64,000 bases of DNA, from assembly GCA_032191485.1 (NCBI GenBank), contig JAVDOI010000069.1, positions 586,001 to 650,000 of the forward strand. The letters are read 5' to 3'. The notes below the pieces were generated by a model. The model made no database searches. It saw only the letters and a program-made list of their open reading frames with translations, and was not told the DNA's origin. A program made the translations under genes and the position numbers. Source of the stretch: Leptoclinus maculatus. Its lineage: Eukaryota > Chordata > Actinopteri > Perciformes > Stichaeidae. Positions 43,306 through 54,362 of this stretch are shown here, piece after piece (positions within the stretch are counted from its first letter, which is position 1; every line of letters starts with the position of its first letter).

Positions 43306-44862
43306 AACAAAATAATCACCACTCAATCAATGGCTGTGCCTAACCCGTACACTGCTCTCTCATCATTGTCTCCTGCTCACTCACACTTCACTGTCATCGA
43401 CCTCGCAAATGCGTTTTTCTGTCTCCCGCTCGACCCGGCGTTACAAGAAGTTTTTGCATTTACATTTCAGGGACAGCAGTACACATACACCAGACTACCA
43501 CAAGGCTTGATTCTCTCGCCAGGACTGTTTAACCGACACTTGAAACATGACTTGTCTACTCTGGAACTTCCTGAGGGCGTATTGTTAATCCAATATGTTG
43601 ATGACCTACTGATTGCTGCACCGTCAGCAGAGACATGCATGACTGCTAGCCACCAGGTGCTCACACGATTGGCTGACTGCGGTTTTAAAGTAAGTAAAAC
43701 CAAGGTTCAACTCTGCAGACAGGTTGTCGCCTTCTTAGGCCGAGAGGTCGCACAAAACTCTTCTGGCCTCTCCAGTGCACATAAAACATCGATCGTGCAT
43801 CACTCAAAACCCACCACAGTAAAAGACATGCTCTCCTTTCTGGGCCTGACAGGCTACAGCAGGAACTACATCGCAGCATACACTGACAGAACTGCTCCAT
43901 TGCGTGCCCTTGTCGCCGCTGTAGGTCATCGTAACCTCACAGCGCAGCTGACTTGGACCTCTGAAGCAGAAGAGTTGTTCATTTCACTCAAACGATCCTT
44001 GTCCGATGCAGTCTCACTCTCTGTACCAGACTACACATTGCCTTTCTATTTGGATGTTTCTGAAAGAACAGGCATTGAGAATGCTGCCCTATTTCAGAAA
44101 AAAAAGGGAGGCTACAAAGCTCCTTGTCAAATGGTGATTTCAGACCAACCAGATCAAACACATTTGAGTAAAGACGACATAATCACTCTGCAAAAGGAAG
44201 CAGGCATTTATGAGCACAGCCAGTGGAAAGAGAAAGGTGCCACATGCACCGAAGGACTGTGGAGAGCACATGACGGTCGAATAGTAGCTCCAGCGGGGCT
44301 TATCCCTCTATTGATAAAACAAGCACATGGGATTACTCATAGTGGGAGGAAACAAACATTGACAAACATGGAGCTACATTGGTGGCATCCCTACCTAAAA
44401 GCAATGGTAGAGCAGTATGTTACTGATTGCACAATATGTAATGAACATAACGCAAAGCCAACAGTAAAACCAACCATGGGCAGCTTTCCAGTTCCTACAG
44501 CGCCATGGCAAGACATACTGATCGATTATACGGACATGGGACCAGAACAGAGAGTTGGGGGTTACAGGTACATGTTAGTTATAGTCGACTGTTTCTCAAA
44601 GTGGGTGGAGGCAGTCCCCACTAAAAAAGAGGACGCCGCATCAGTAATAAAGTATTTAATAAATCAACATATCCCTAGGCATGGACTCCCTATGAGGATA
44701 AGATCGGATAATGGTACACATTTTTCAAGCAAGGACCTAAAAAAGGTAGAGGCTGCATTAAACATAACGCACTCTTACGGGTCCGTGTATCACCTACAGT
44801 CTCAGGGGAAGGTTGAGAGAGCAAACAGAACTCTCAAGGACAAAATGGCAAAGGCCTGCTTT
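43306..44862 (+). pseudogene. ERV pol: RT palm, deleted RNase H, integrase
   Basis: Continuous frame. The RT palm has VIDLANAFF (first Asp), RLPQGLILSPGLF, and QYVDDLL with the catalytic YVDD at residues 89-92 of the frame from 43330. After TLPFYLDVSE, the start of RNase H, the sequence jumps within about 20 residues to the pre-integrase region, so most of RNase H is deleted in frame. Integrase shows the His pair in QAHGITHSG, the Cys pair in DCTICNEH, and the three acidic residues in IDYTDMG, RSDNGTHFSS and GKVERANRTLK. It stops making sense at 44862, in a T-rich junction with repeat X. The C-terminal integrase domain, env and LTR are missing. The ATG at 43330 is internal, not a start. Confidence 0.85.
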
Positions 44863-44869
44863 TTTTTCT

Positions 44870-44995
44870 TTTTTTTCTTTTTCGTCTCTCGCTCTAGACG
44901 CAGAGGAAAAAGGTGGGGGCTGAAGCAGTACAGAGCTCTACACCACCCCTAGAACATCATTTAAAACTACGAGTGAAAGATTTGTTTTAATCCAT
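44870..44995 (+). repeat. Direct repeat X, copy 2 (empty of the TTAA element)
   Basis: Same blocks as 36230-36468, ending GTGAAAGATTTGTTTTAATC. Here no TTAA-element follows the TTAA, so this copy serves as a paralogous empty site for the insertion in copy 1. Confidence 0.75.
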
Positions 44996-45009
44996 AAAAA
45001 TACAGTCTT

Positions 45010-45618
45010 ATATTTTAAAGGATAACACACAAGCCACCACCTAAAGAGACCCTGAAATCTGCCTCCGAGATCAACAAAGACCTTGCTGTTCTTGCTGACA
45101 TTGGGATTGAAATTGGAGACCCCAAGACCTTGGCCACCATGACCCGGCAGGAGTTCTCACGCCTCACATTAGACCTACGGTGCAGAGAGGCTGGAGCACT
45201 ACAACGTCTGAGAAGCAAATACAAGAAACGGCATTCCAGCAGAAAACACCACCTCAGTATACAAGCTCAACTGAAACAATACAAAGTACAACTGGCTGAG
45301 GTGACCAGCACCATGAATAGCTCCGCCCGCCAACTGGAAATCAAAGGCAGCACCTTGCAGCCTGTCGGCGACTGCGAGACATCGCACTTATTAAAGCAGA
45401 ATCCCCATACGGCACCTAAACAGAGACTCAGTATACAAGCCTCTGTCAGGATCTCACCTTTTAACTCTGATGAACAGAAATATATATTTAACACACTAAA
45501 GCAAAGGGATGAAGCACAAAAGGTCTATAATACAATAAAATCTATTTCTACACTCTTATTAGTGCTTTTAAAAGGTAAGGCAAGTTTATTTGTACAGCAC
45601 ATTTCAACAACAAGGTAA
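45010..45618 (+). pseudogene. Unrecognised ORF, possibly KDZ-type transposase tail
   Basis: Open from about 45027 through an internal ATG at 45130 to 45618. It encodes ETLKSASEINKDLAVLADIG, then TRQEFSRLTLDLRCREAGAL and a basic coiled-coil-like segment RLRSKYKKRHSSRKHHLS. A charged, arginine-rich helical region of this kind occurs near the C-terminus of KDZ-superfamily transposases common in fish, but no catalytic motif is present and the match is from memory of style only. The 3' end runs into a reversed LINE tail at about 45571. Could also be part of an unrelated gene exon. Confidence 0.3.
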
Positions 45619-45925
45619 TTCAAAGTGCTTCACATGAAACCATAAAAAACATCAAAACATGAGGCAAAAGAAAAGGAGATTTAAAAACAATTAAGAACAT
45701 TGATTGAAACATTAAAAACAGTCATTAAAACATTAAAAAGCTAAAAATAGAACAATAGTTGCAGTGCAGTGTAATAAATAAAACACAGTAGTAAAATGTA
45801 GGAATGGATTAATATCCTTGAACCTGGTTCAATTAAAGGCAGCAAACAGAAAGTCTTCAGTCTTGATCTTGATCTTGATGTTTAAGTGGATAAAAGTGAA
45901 TTCAGTGAAGGAGAAACAAGCAAAC
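45571..45925 (-). mobile_element. LINE 3' end, reverse orientation
   Basis: GGCAAGTTTATTTGTACAGC, ACATTTCAACAACAAGGTAA and TTCAAAGTGCTTCACATGAA form the reversed 3' tail of a very common fish L2-like LINE. AAACATTAAAA microrepeats follow. Confidence 0.65.
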
Positions 45926-46844
45926 TGACGCACACATCACCATAGCAACACACAGGAAGGTGGCTGCATGTGCTCACAGAGATATTGATCTGTTGATCGA
46001 CAGTCAGATGGACCAGTCGTTAGTGTACAAGCCTCACTTAAACCGTGGGCGGGACTGAAAGTGTTGATGCAGCTAAAAACAACACCAACAGATTCACAGC
46101 TTCAGATCAATTTCAAAATAAAAAGCAGAGATTGAAAAATGAACCTCCAGAGCAAAACAATATGAGTTGATGTGAATAAAGAAAGCAGCAGAGCTGGAAA
46201 CATCCTGCAGCTTTATGAAGGACTAATTCAAGTGAAAACACAGAAACATGATGCAGTGAAGTGAGTGAGACACAGTCAGTTACAGTGATAGAAAGCAAAC
46301 AGTTACACACAGACTGCAGTAGTAGTAAGTAGCTGTAACTGCTGATGTTAACACATCTATCAGAAATAAGACGACACTGACAGCATTCATCTGATAGGAA
46401 CAGCTCAGCCTGTCATGGAAACAGTCCTCTAATCTGCAATCAGTCAGCAGCTTCTTGTGAAATCAGATAGCATCAGTTTCACACAACCGCAGTTCAGAGA
46501 GGTGTGAATATGATGTGTAACACTAAAGAGCAGTAACTCATCAGTGAAGACGATCAGAGCAGAAAGATCACCAATATTTCTCTTGAATCATTATATCGGA
46601 GAATAAACTGCTCACTCACACCAACAACAACGTTTTTCATTCTGTTCTTCTTTGAGTCAAGTTTGAATCTATTATTCTAAATCCAGTCAGTGTATTTAAG
46701 ATAGTACTGATTCATCCAGAGGGACATTGCTTTCTCTGACCACTTCTCCTTGACCTCGATGGAAAACGTCATGAGGTCAGATGAGAAGGAGGATTCATGA
46801 GGACAGGCTACCAGTCACAGAGGTTTATATGAGACATATTTAGT
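45926..46844. other. Non-coding stretch upstream of the SRCR gene
   Basis: No ORF of note; may contain upstream regulatory DNA of the gene starting at 47196 but no motif can be supported. Confidence 0.4.
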
Positions 46845-46895
46845 CAGTGGTGGGCCGTCAGGGCCAGCAAGGCCTTCTCTGCTGGCCTAAACACA
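46845..46895 (+). repeat. hAT-like left terminus
   Basis: CAGTGGTGGGCCGTCAGGGC followed by CAGCAAGGCCTTCTCTGCTG resembles the start of a fish hAT family. No right end found nearby. Confidence 0.35.
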
Positions 46896-47195
46896 ATCAC
46901 AAAGTTATAGCTATTGTATCATTTAATCATTTTTCATTAATACACTACATGTATTCTAAATATGATCCACTGCTCACACTGGAAACATGGTGGACAGAAG
47001 AAGCTGATCATGTGACAGAGACTCTTCTCTGTCAAACTAAAGACAGATAAGCCATCAGTAAAGCTCCACCTCTTCCTGTACACAGATATACACTGACGAC
47101 AGCACACCGAGAGACAGACGGAGAGAGACACAGACGGGCAGAGACACAGACGGGCAGAGACACAGACGGGCAGAGAGACGGTCTACCTGGACGTC

Positions 47196-47238
47196 ATGGA
47201 TCACCTGTTGATGCTGCTGCTGTTGCTGTGGAGCTCAG
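47196..47238 (+). CDS. SRCR gene exon 1: signal peptide
   Basis: ATG at 47196 opens MDHLLMLLLLLWSSG, a short N-region followed by an unbroken leucine-rich hydrophobic core and a small-residue end: a classical secretory signal peptide. The exon ends in phase 1 before GTAGGA at 47239. The 5'UTR just upstream contains three copies of AGAGACACAGACGGGC (47126-47175). The next exon in phase 1 is found 10 kb downstream. Signal exon, small linker exon and one-domain SRCR exons, all in phase 1, are the standard architecture of vertebrate secreted or membrane scavenger-receptor genes. The start is chosen because it is the only ATG giving this signal. Confidence 0.75.
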
Positions 47239-47295
47239 GTAGGACTGATTTAGAGATGATGTGCTTTATTTAAATATTTCTGTTGTATCTTTAAA

Positions 47296-47356
47296 TCAGA
47301 GAACACACACTCACATACACACACATACACACACACACACACACTCACACACAAAC

Positions 47357-47402
<46 letters not shown>

Positions 47403-47405
47403 ACC

Positions 47406-47445
<40 letters not shown>

Positions 47446-47502
47446 CTGAAACACACACACACACGCACACACACACGTTGAAACACATACACACACACAC
47501 AC

Positions 47503-47534
<32 letters not shown>

Positions 47535-47600
47535 GGGCGCACACACACACACACACACACACGTTGAAACACATACACACACACACACACACATGCTGAA

Positions 47601-47642
<42 letters not shown>
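47296..47642 (+). repeat. Compound (CA)n microsatellite
   Basis: CA repeats interrupted by (CCCA)n at 47400-47414 and by three near-identical interruptions (CATGCTGAAACACA or CACGTTGAAACACA at about 47442, 47475, 47561 and 47592). The interruptions recur, so the array has itself been duplicated in blocks. Cys/Val-rich ORFs on the minus strand are by-products. Confidence 0.95.
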
Positions 47643-47780
47643 GTACCTTACCAACCAAGAGGGAACTTGTGTTTCTGGTCATTTTAAAAATACTAAAATG
47701 GGATAGAAAATGTGCTTTTATGGTCTTTAACCAGTATATTACTTCAAATGTGCTTTTTAATTTGTTTTAAAGAAATTGCC

Positions 47781-48070
47781 AAGAGGGGACATCTTTGAGT
47801 GATGTCTACCTATCAAAGAGGGGACATCTTTGAGTGATGTCTACCTATCAAAGAGGGGACATCTTTGAGTGATGTCTACCTATCAAAGAGGGGACATCTT
47901 TGAGTGATGTCTACCTATCAAAGAGGGGACTTCTTTGAGTGATGTCTACCTATCAAAGAGGGGACATCTTTGAGTGATGTCTACCTATCAAAGAGGGGAC
48001 TTCTTTGAGTGATGTCTACCTATCAAAGAGGGGACATCTTTGAGTGATGTCTACCTATCAAAGAGGGGAC
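47781..48070 (+). repeat. 35-bp minisatellite, about 8.5 copies
   Basis: AAGAGGGGACATCTTTGAGT plus GATGTCTACCTATCA. Units alternate ACATC and ACTTC in part of the array. A single AAGAGGGGAC remnant is at 48724. Confidence 0.95.
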
Positions 48071-48075
48071 TTCAC

Positions 48076-49250
48076 TATAGTGGAGCTGCATGCACCTATT
48101 ATTTCACTTTAACCACAAAAACTGTTTCTTTATAGTTAAACTTTAATGTTATTAGTATTTAGACATTTCTCTGTGATACCAATATTATAAAAATAATCAT
48201 GGCAACTTTAAATGAGAATTATGTTTTAACTACAATCAGAAGTAAATTGGCTGCATGCACTTATATCACAGACTGCAGTATTAGCAACAAGTTTACTTTA
48301 TCTAATCTTTAATCATATAAAACATTTTTACATTTTAAAGGTTGATCACAAGTGTACATTACGTGTAATTTTCTCCATGGGGAATTCATATTCTGCTGTG
48401 GAATTGTTGGTCATTTTTATGTTTGGAATGTTAAATGATGTATTTTAAAGAGTTCCCTTCATCCTGTGGATTACATTTCATTTTGTATTTGCTCTTAATA
48501 ACCCAGTCGTAGCCAGGTTTTGAATCATGCGTCGACTACACTTTTTTGTGGCTGTTTTGGCATCTTCAGGGTATTCATTTGAAATGAATTCATGAATATA
48601 GCAAGGTCAGATTAAACATACTGATTTACTCTTTTTTTAATACGGATAATTTGCTGTGCTAATTTGCTTCTTATTAATCCATAATTGCATATCGATGTTG
48701 CTTCTGTCAGTCTTAACGGTACAAGAGGGGACCTACTAGTCAACTCTAAAGTGTGTATTGTATAAATGCTCTGGACAACACACATTATGTGGATACAATC
48801 TTGCATTGCTGGAATCTATCTTGCAGAGAAAACATATTCTATTTTGATGTGAATCAAATAATTGTCAGAAATGTTTCCTTAACATGTAGAGTTTAAATGA
48901 AATAGGAGTTAACATTCTAATGACGGAGTTTTTATTTTATTTATTCATTATTTGTCAGTGGCAATGGATACAGACTGGGTATGCATGCACACAGACATGC
49001 ATGCAGTTACCAGCAGTCTGCAAACATTCTTACCTATTTAAAAATGTCTGCGTGCAGGTAAACAATTCAATAAAGGTTCTCTGGCAAATTATTTGTTTCT
49101 ACCCGCAGAGACAGAGCAGTATCATTATACCATTACCTATTCAAATCTGCTTTAACCTCTAAAGTCAGTCATGTGTGTTTTCTTTCTTTCTTACTGTTAT
49201 GATGTCATAGATGTTGTTCTTATTATAAATGCTTTTATTGTTTCTGTTTT
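48076..49250. other. Non-coding, AT-rich intron sequence
   Basis: Nothing recognised apart from the isolated minisatellite remnant at 48724. Confidence 0.45.
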
Positions 49251-49319
49251 TACCATGTAAAGTGTCTTTGAGTGCCTTTTAAAGCGCTATATAAATAAGA
49301 TGTATTATTATTATTATTC
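49250..49319 (+). mobile_element. L2-type LINE 3' tail
   Basis: ATGTAAAGTGTCTTTGAGTG followed by AGCGCTATATAAATAAGATG and an (ATT)n tail: the canonical L2 3' end. Confidence 0.75.
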
Positions 49320-49635
49320 AGTGAGGCTGTTTGTTATCTGATATCAGCCTCATTGGGTACATCACAAGTCTCTTAAATGCATCCCTGTTTTCCTCACTTG
49401 CGTCCTTTCCTTGCGTCTTAGTCCCTCCCACCAGGGATGCATGGAGAGATGCAAGGAAACCATGTGAGGAGAGAGGAAATGAGGAAATATGTTTTAAGAG
49501 ACACGAGACGTCCTTTCCTCAGTAGCGTCACGTGAAGCGACGTCTGTTTCTGATGACGGAGGATCAGCTGATCAGCTGTCAGTCGGCTTTAACAGATGGA
49601 GAGACTTTAGAGAAGTTTGTGTCTGTTCACATGAT

Positions 49636-50478
49636 CACTGTACTTAATAATAGAAACTAATAATACTAATAACTAATAAATACACAGTTATCATCACTGT
49701 ACTTAATAATATTAACTAATAATACTAATAACTAATAAAGACACAGTAATCATCACTGTACTTAATAATAGTAACTAATAATACTAATAACTAATAAAGA
49801 CACACAGTTATCATCACTGTACTTAATAATATTAACTAATAATACTAATAACTAATAAAGACACAGTAATCATCACTGTACTTAATAATAGTAACTAATA
49901 ATACTAATAACTAATAAAGACACACAGTTATCATCACTGTACTTAATAATAGTAACTAATAATAATAATAACTAATAAATACACACAGTTATCATCACTG
50001 TACTTAATAATAGTAACTAATAATACTAATAACTAATAAAGACACAGTTATCATCACTGTACTTAATAATAGTGACTAATAATACTAATAACGAATAAAG
50101 ACACAGTTATCATCACTGTACTTAATAATAGTAACTAATAATAATAATAACTAATAAATACACACAGTTATCATCACTGTACTTAATAATAGTAACTAAT
50201 AATACTAATAACTAATAAAGACACAGTTATCATCACTGTACTTAATAATAGTAACTAATAATAATAATAACTAATAAATACACACAGTTATCATCACTGT
50301 ACTTAATAATAGTAACTAATAATACTAATAACTAATAAAGACAGTTATCATCACTGTACTTAATAATAGTAACTAATAATACTAATAACTAATAAAGACA
50401 CACAGTTATCATCACTGTACTTAATAATAGTAACTAATAATACTAATAACTAATAAAGACACAGTTATCATCACTGTA
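49636..50478 (+). repeat. ~60-bp AT-rich minisatellite, left arm
   Basis: About 14 units containing TCATCACTGTACTTAATAAT and AATACTAATAACTAATAAA, with variable ACAC spacers. Confidence 0.95.
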
Positions 50479-51479
50479 GAGGTGTTTCTCTCTGTAGTCT
50501 GTTAACAAACTGTGTTCTGTTTATAAGATCAGGATCGATTTCTACCGGCGGAATGCGATCGTCTTATTTATGAATTATTTGCGTCTGTACGTTTTTAAAT
50601 TGTGACTGTGACGTCATCATTAAATAACCCAGAATATGATTATGGTTTCTCTTAAATGATAAAACTCATCAAACACTCAGCAATGATCAGCCTCACGTGA
50701 CTGAATGAAATGATGATAAATGATGTAAAAAGCTCTCTCTCACTTTAATTGTTTCATAATAAAGTTATTGAGGGAATCATCAGATCATGAAAACACAAAT
50801 CTTTATAATAAATGAAGAAAGTTGTTTGTGGTCCTTTTGTTGTTCAGACTACAATGAACATATATTTAAACCAGACGGTGAATCAGAAAACTAATCAAAT
50901 ATAAACTAGAGTTTATTCTGTGATCTGTCTTCACTCTGGTGTTAAACTCAGTCAGTCAGTCCGATCGGCTGCAGCGTCCAATCACATGACTGATGAACAA
51001 TGAGGGGGCGTGTCGGCCGTTAAAACACTTCCTGGAAGTCTGTTCTCGTGGTTCCTCGCTCATGAAAGGACAAATAAGAGGGTACATCCCAAGTCTCTAT
51101 ATTTCTCTCAATAACTTTGAGGGAGCTTTTTACAGAGCTTTTTACATCATTTATTATCATTTCATTCAGTCACGTGAGGCTGATCATTGCTGAGTGTCGG
51201 GTTTGATGAGTTATATCATTTAAGTTTAACCTGAAACATTGAGCCTCATCAATTAATTCCAGTGTTCAAGAGAAACCATAATCATATTCTGGGTTATTAA
51301 ATAATGACGTCATAATCTGAATTTCAAAACATACAGACGCAAATAATTCATAAATAAGACAAACGTATTATACCACAGAAAACAGTATTAATACCACAGA
51401 ACACAGTATAAATACCACAGAACACAGTATAAATATGTGTTAAACAGGTAACAGGCTACAGAGAGAAAACACCTCTCTA

Positions 51480-53580
51480 GTGATGATGACTGTGTGTATT
51501 TATTAGTTATTAGTATTATTAGTTACTATTATTAAGTACAGTGATGATAACTGTGTGTATTTATTAGTTATTAGTATTATTAGTTACTATTATTAAGTAC
51601 AGTGATGATAACTGTGTGTCTTTATTAGTTATTAGTATTATTAGTTACTATTATTAAGTACAGTGATGATAACTGTGTCTTTATTAGTTATTAGTATTAT
51701 TAGTTACTATTATTAAGTACAGTGATGATAACTGTCTTTATTAGTTATTAGTATTATTAGTTACTATTATTAAGTACAGTGATGATAACTGTGTGTCTTT
51801 ATTAGTTATTAGTATTATTAGTTACTATTATTAAGTACAGTGATGATAACTGTCTTTATTAGTTATTAGTATTATTAGTTACTATTATTAAGTACAGTGA
51901 TGATAACTGTGTGTCTTTATTAGTTATTAGTATTATTAGTTACTATTATTAAGTACAGTGATGATCACTGTGTATTTATTAGTTATTAGTATTATTAGCT
52001 ACTATTATTAAGTACAGTGATGATAACTGTGTGTCTTTATTAGTCATTAGTATTATTAGTTACTATTATTAAGTACAGTGATGATAACTGTGTGTCTTTA
52101 TTAGTTATTAGTATTATTAGTTACTATTATTAAGTACAGTGATGATAACTGTGTCTTTATTAGTTATTAGTATTATTAGTTACTATTATTAAGTACAGTG
52201 ATGATAACTGTGTCTTTATTAGTTATTAGTATTATTAGTTACTATTATTAAGTACAGTGATGATGACTGTGTCTTTATTAGTTATTAGTATTATTAGTTA
52301 CTATTATTAAGTACAGTGATGATCACTGTGTCTTTATTAGTTATTAGTATTATTAGTTACTATTATTAAGTACAGTGATGATAACTGTGTGTCTTTATTA
52401 GTTATAAGTATTATTAGTTACTATTATTAAGTACAGTGATGATAACTGTGTCTTTATTAGTTATTAGTATTATTAGTTACTATTATTAAGTACAGTGATG
52501 ATGACTGTGTCTTTATTAGTTATTAGTATTATTAGTTACTATTATTAAGTACAGTGATGATAACTGTCTTTATTAGTTATTAGTATTATTAGTTACTATT
52601 ATTAAGTACAGTGATGATAACTGTGTGTCTTTATTAGTTATAAGTATTATTAGTTACTATTATTAAGTACAGTGATGATAACTGTGTGTCTTTATTAGTT
52701 ATTAGTATTATTAGTTACTATTATTAAGTACAGTGATGATAACTGTGTGTCTTTATTAGTTATTAGTATTATTAGTTACTATTATTAAGTACAGTGATGA
52801 TAACTGTGTCTTTATTAGTTATTAGTATTATTAGTTACTATTATTAAGTACAGTGATGATGACTGTGTGTCTTTATTAGTTATTAGTATTATAAGTTACT
52901 ATTATTAAGTACAGTGATGATAACTGTGTGTATTTATTAGTTATTAGTATTATTAGTTACTATTATTAAGTACAGTGATGATAACTGTGTGTATTTATTA
53001 GTTATTAGTATTATTAGTTACTATTATTAAGTACAGTGATGATAACTGTGTGTATTTATTAGTTATTAGTATTATTAGTTACTATTATTAAGTACAGTGA
53101 TGATAACTGTGTGTCTTTATTAGTTATTAGTATTATTAGTTACTATTATTAAGTACAGTGATGATAACTGTGTCTTTATTAGTTATTAGTATTATTAGTT
53201 ACTATTATTAAGTACAGTGATGATAACTGTGTCTTTATTAGTTATTAGTATTATTAGTTACTATTATTAAGTACAGTGATGATAACTGTGTGTATTTATT
53301 AGTTATTAGTATTATTAGTTACTATTATTAAGTACAGTGATGATAACTGTGTGTATTTATTAGTTATTAGTATTATTAGTTACTATTATTAAGTACAGTG
53401 ATGATTACTGTGTGTCTTTATTAGTTATTAGTATTATTAGTGACTATTATTAAGTACAGTGATGATAACTGTGTGTCTTTATTAGTTATTAGTATTATTA
53501 GTTACTATTATTAAGTACAGTGATGATTACTGTGTCTTTATTAGTTATTAGTATTATTAGTTACTATTATTAAGTACAGT
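51480..53580 (-). repeat. ~60-bp AT-rich minisatellite, right arm
   Basis: About 35 units, the reverse complement of the left-arm unit, with GTGTGT/GTGT/GT spacer variants. Confidence 0.95.
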
Positions 53581-53860
53581 GATCATGTGAACAGACACAA
53601 ACTTCTCTAAAGTCTCTCCAGCTGTTAAAGCCGACTGACAGCTGATCAGCTGATCCTCCGTCATCAGAAACAGACGTCGCTTCACGTGACGCTACAGAGG
53701 AAAGGACGTCTCGTGTCTCTTAAAACATATTTCCTCGTTTCCTCTCTCCTCGCATGGTTTCCTTGCATCTCTCCATGCATCCCTGGTGGGAGGGACTAAG
53801 ACGCAAGGAAAGGACGCAAGTGAGTGAAACGGGGATGCATTTAAGAGACTTGTGATGTAC

Positions 53861-54330
53861 TGTTTCCTGTTCACTCTCCTACAGACGTATCAGAGACACA
53901 TTAAGTTACTGTTCATGCTAACTCAACATTTCCTGCTGCTGCTGCTTCACATTAAAACACCTCAACAAGACAATCACAAAGGGGGCTTTTATTGTGAAGC
54001 ACTCACAGGAAACACAATGTATTCATCACTGAGTACTGAGAGATGATCATGACTCACTGCCTCTGATTGGCTGAACCCTTTTAAGCGTTCCAGACATCAG
54101 TCTAGGGCCTTTCTCAATACCAAGGACACCAAGTACGTACTTGTGTACTTGGATGTATGGACTTGTGAGTTTGGACCATAGTATAATCCAGTTCTTCACT
54201 AGACAGATCAAACCAAATATGACAACCCTGCTTTTTTCATTTTCATTTAAAATAAAATAAATTATATATCTTTATGTACATACATATCATTTTGTATATA
54301 TTTATAAATATACATACATATATTTGTATG

Positions 54331-54362
<32 letters not shown>

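Larger units (their letters stand above)
36849..44862 (+). mobile_element. Endogenous retrovirus-like pol, split by a Ngaro element
   Basis: In order: retroviral-type protease (36857-37273), a pro-RT spacer, RT fingers (to 38007), a 5.3 kb Ngaro insertion, RT palm (from 43306), a deleted RNase H and integrase up to 44862. The combination resembles the fish endogenous retrovirus pol genes usually annotated 'NYNRIN-like'. No LTR, gag or env is attached. Besides the insertion there is a frameshift near 37865, a stop after the protease, RNase H loss and 3' truncation, so the copy cannot be active. Confidence 0.8.
49357..53860. mobile_element. Giant inverted-repeat (foldback) element, 4.5 kb
   Basis: The outer ~290 bp of both ends are inverted copies (GTACATCACAAGTCTCTTAA at 49357, its complement ending at 53860). 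Each arm then carries an array of ~60-bp units in opposite orientation (49636-50478, about 14 copies; 51480-53580, about 35 copies). The inner ~500 bp of each arm (50480-50990 and 51090-51480) are again inverted copies (e.g. AACCCAGAATATGATTATGG and its complement). A short centre at about 50990-51090 is unpaired. TA flanks CATCACAAG at both ends. No transposase is present. Similarity to foldback and long-TIR MITEs is structural; the family is not recognised. Confidence 0.8.

Noticed and set aside
47250..47682. Cys/Val-rich and Thr/His-rich ORFs
   Set aside because: Translation of a CA/GT microsatellite.
49331..49525. Two similar ORFs at both ends of the foldback element (with 53692-53874)
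   Set aside because: They are mirror translations of the inverted termini; short, without domain features, and the start codons lie in different flanking sequence.
49636..53580. CRISPR-like appearance of regularly spaced repeats
   Set aside because: The ~60-bp units are contiguous with no unique spacers, the genome is vertebrate and no cas gene is present.
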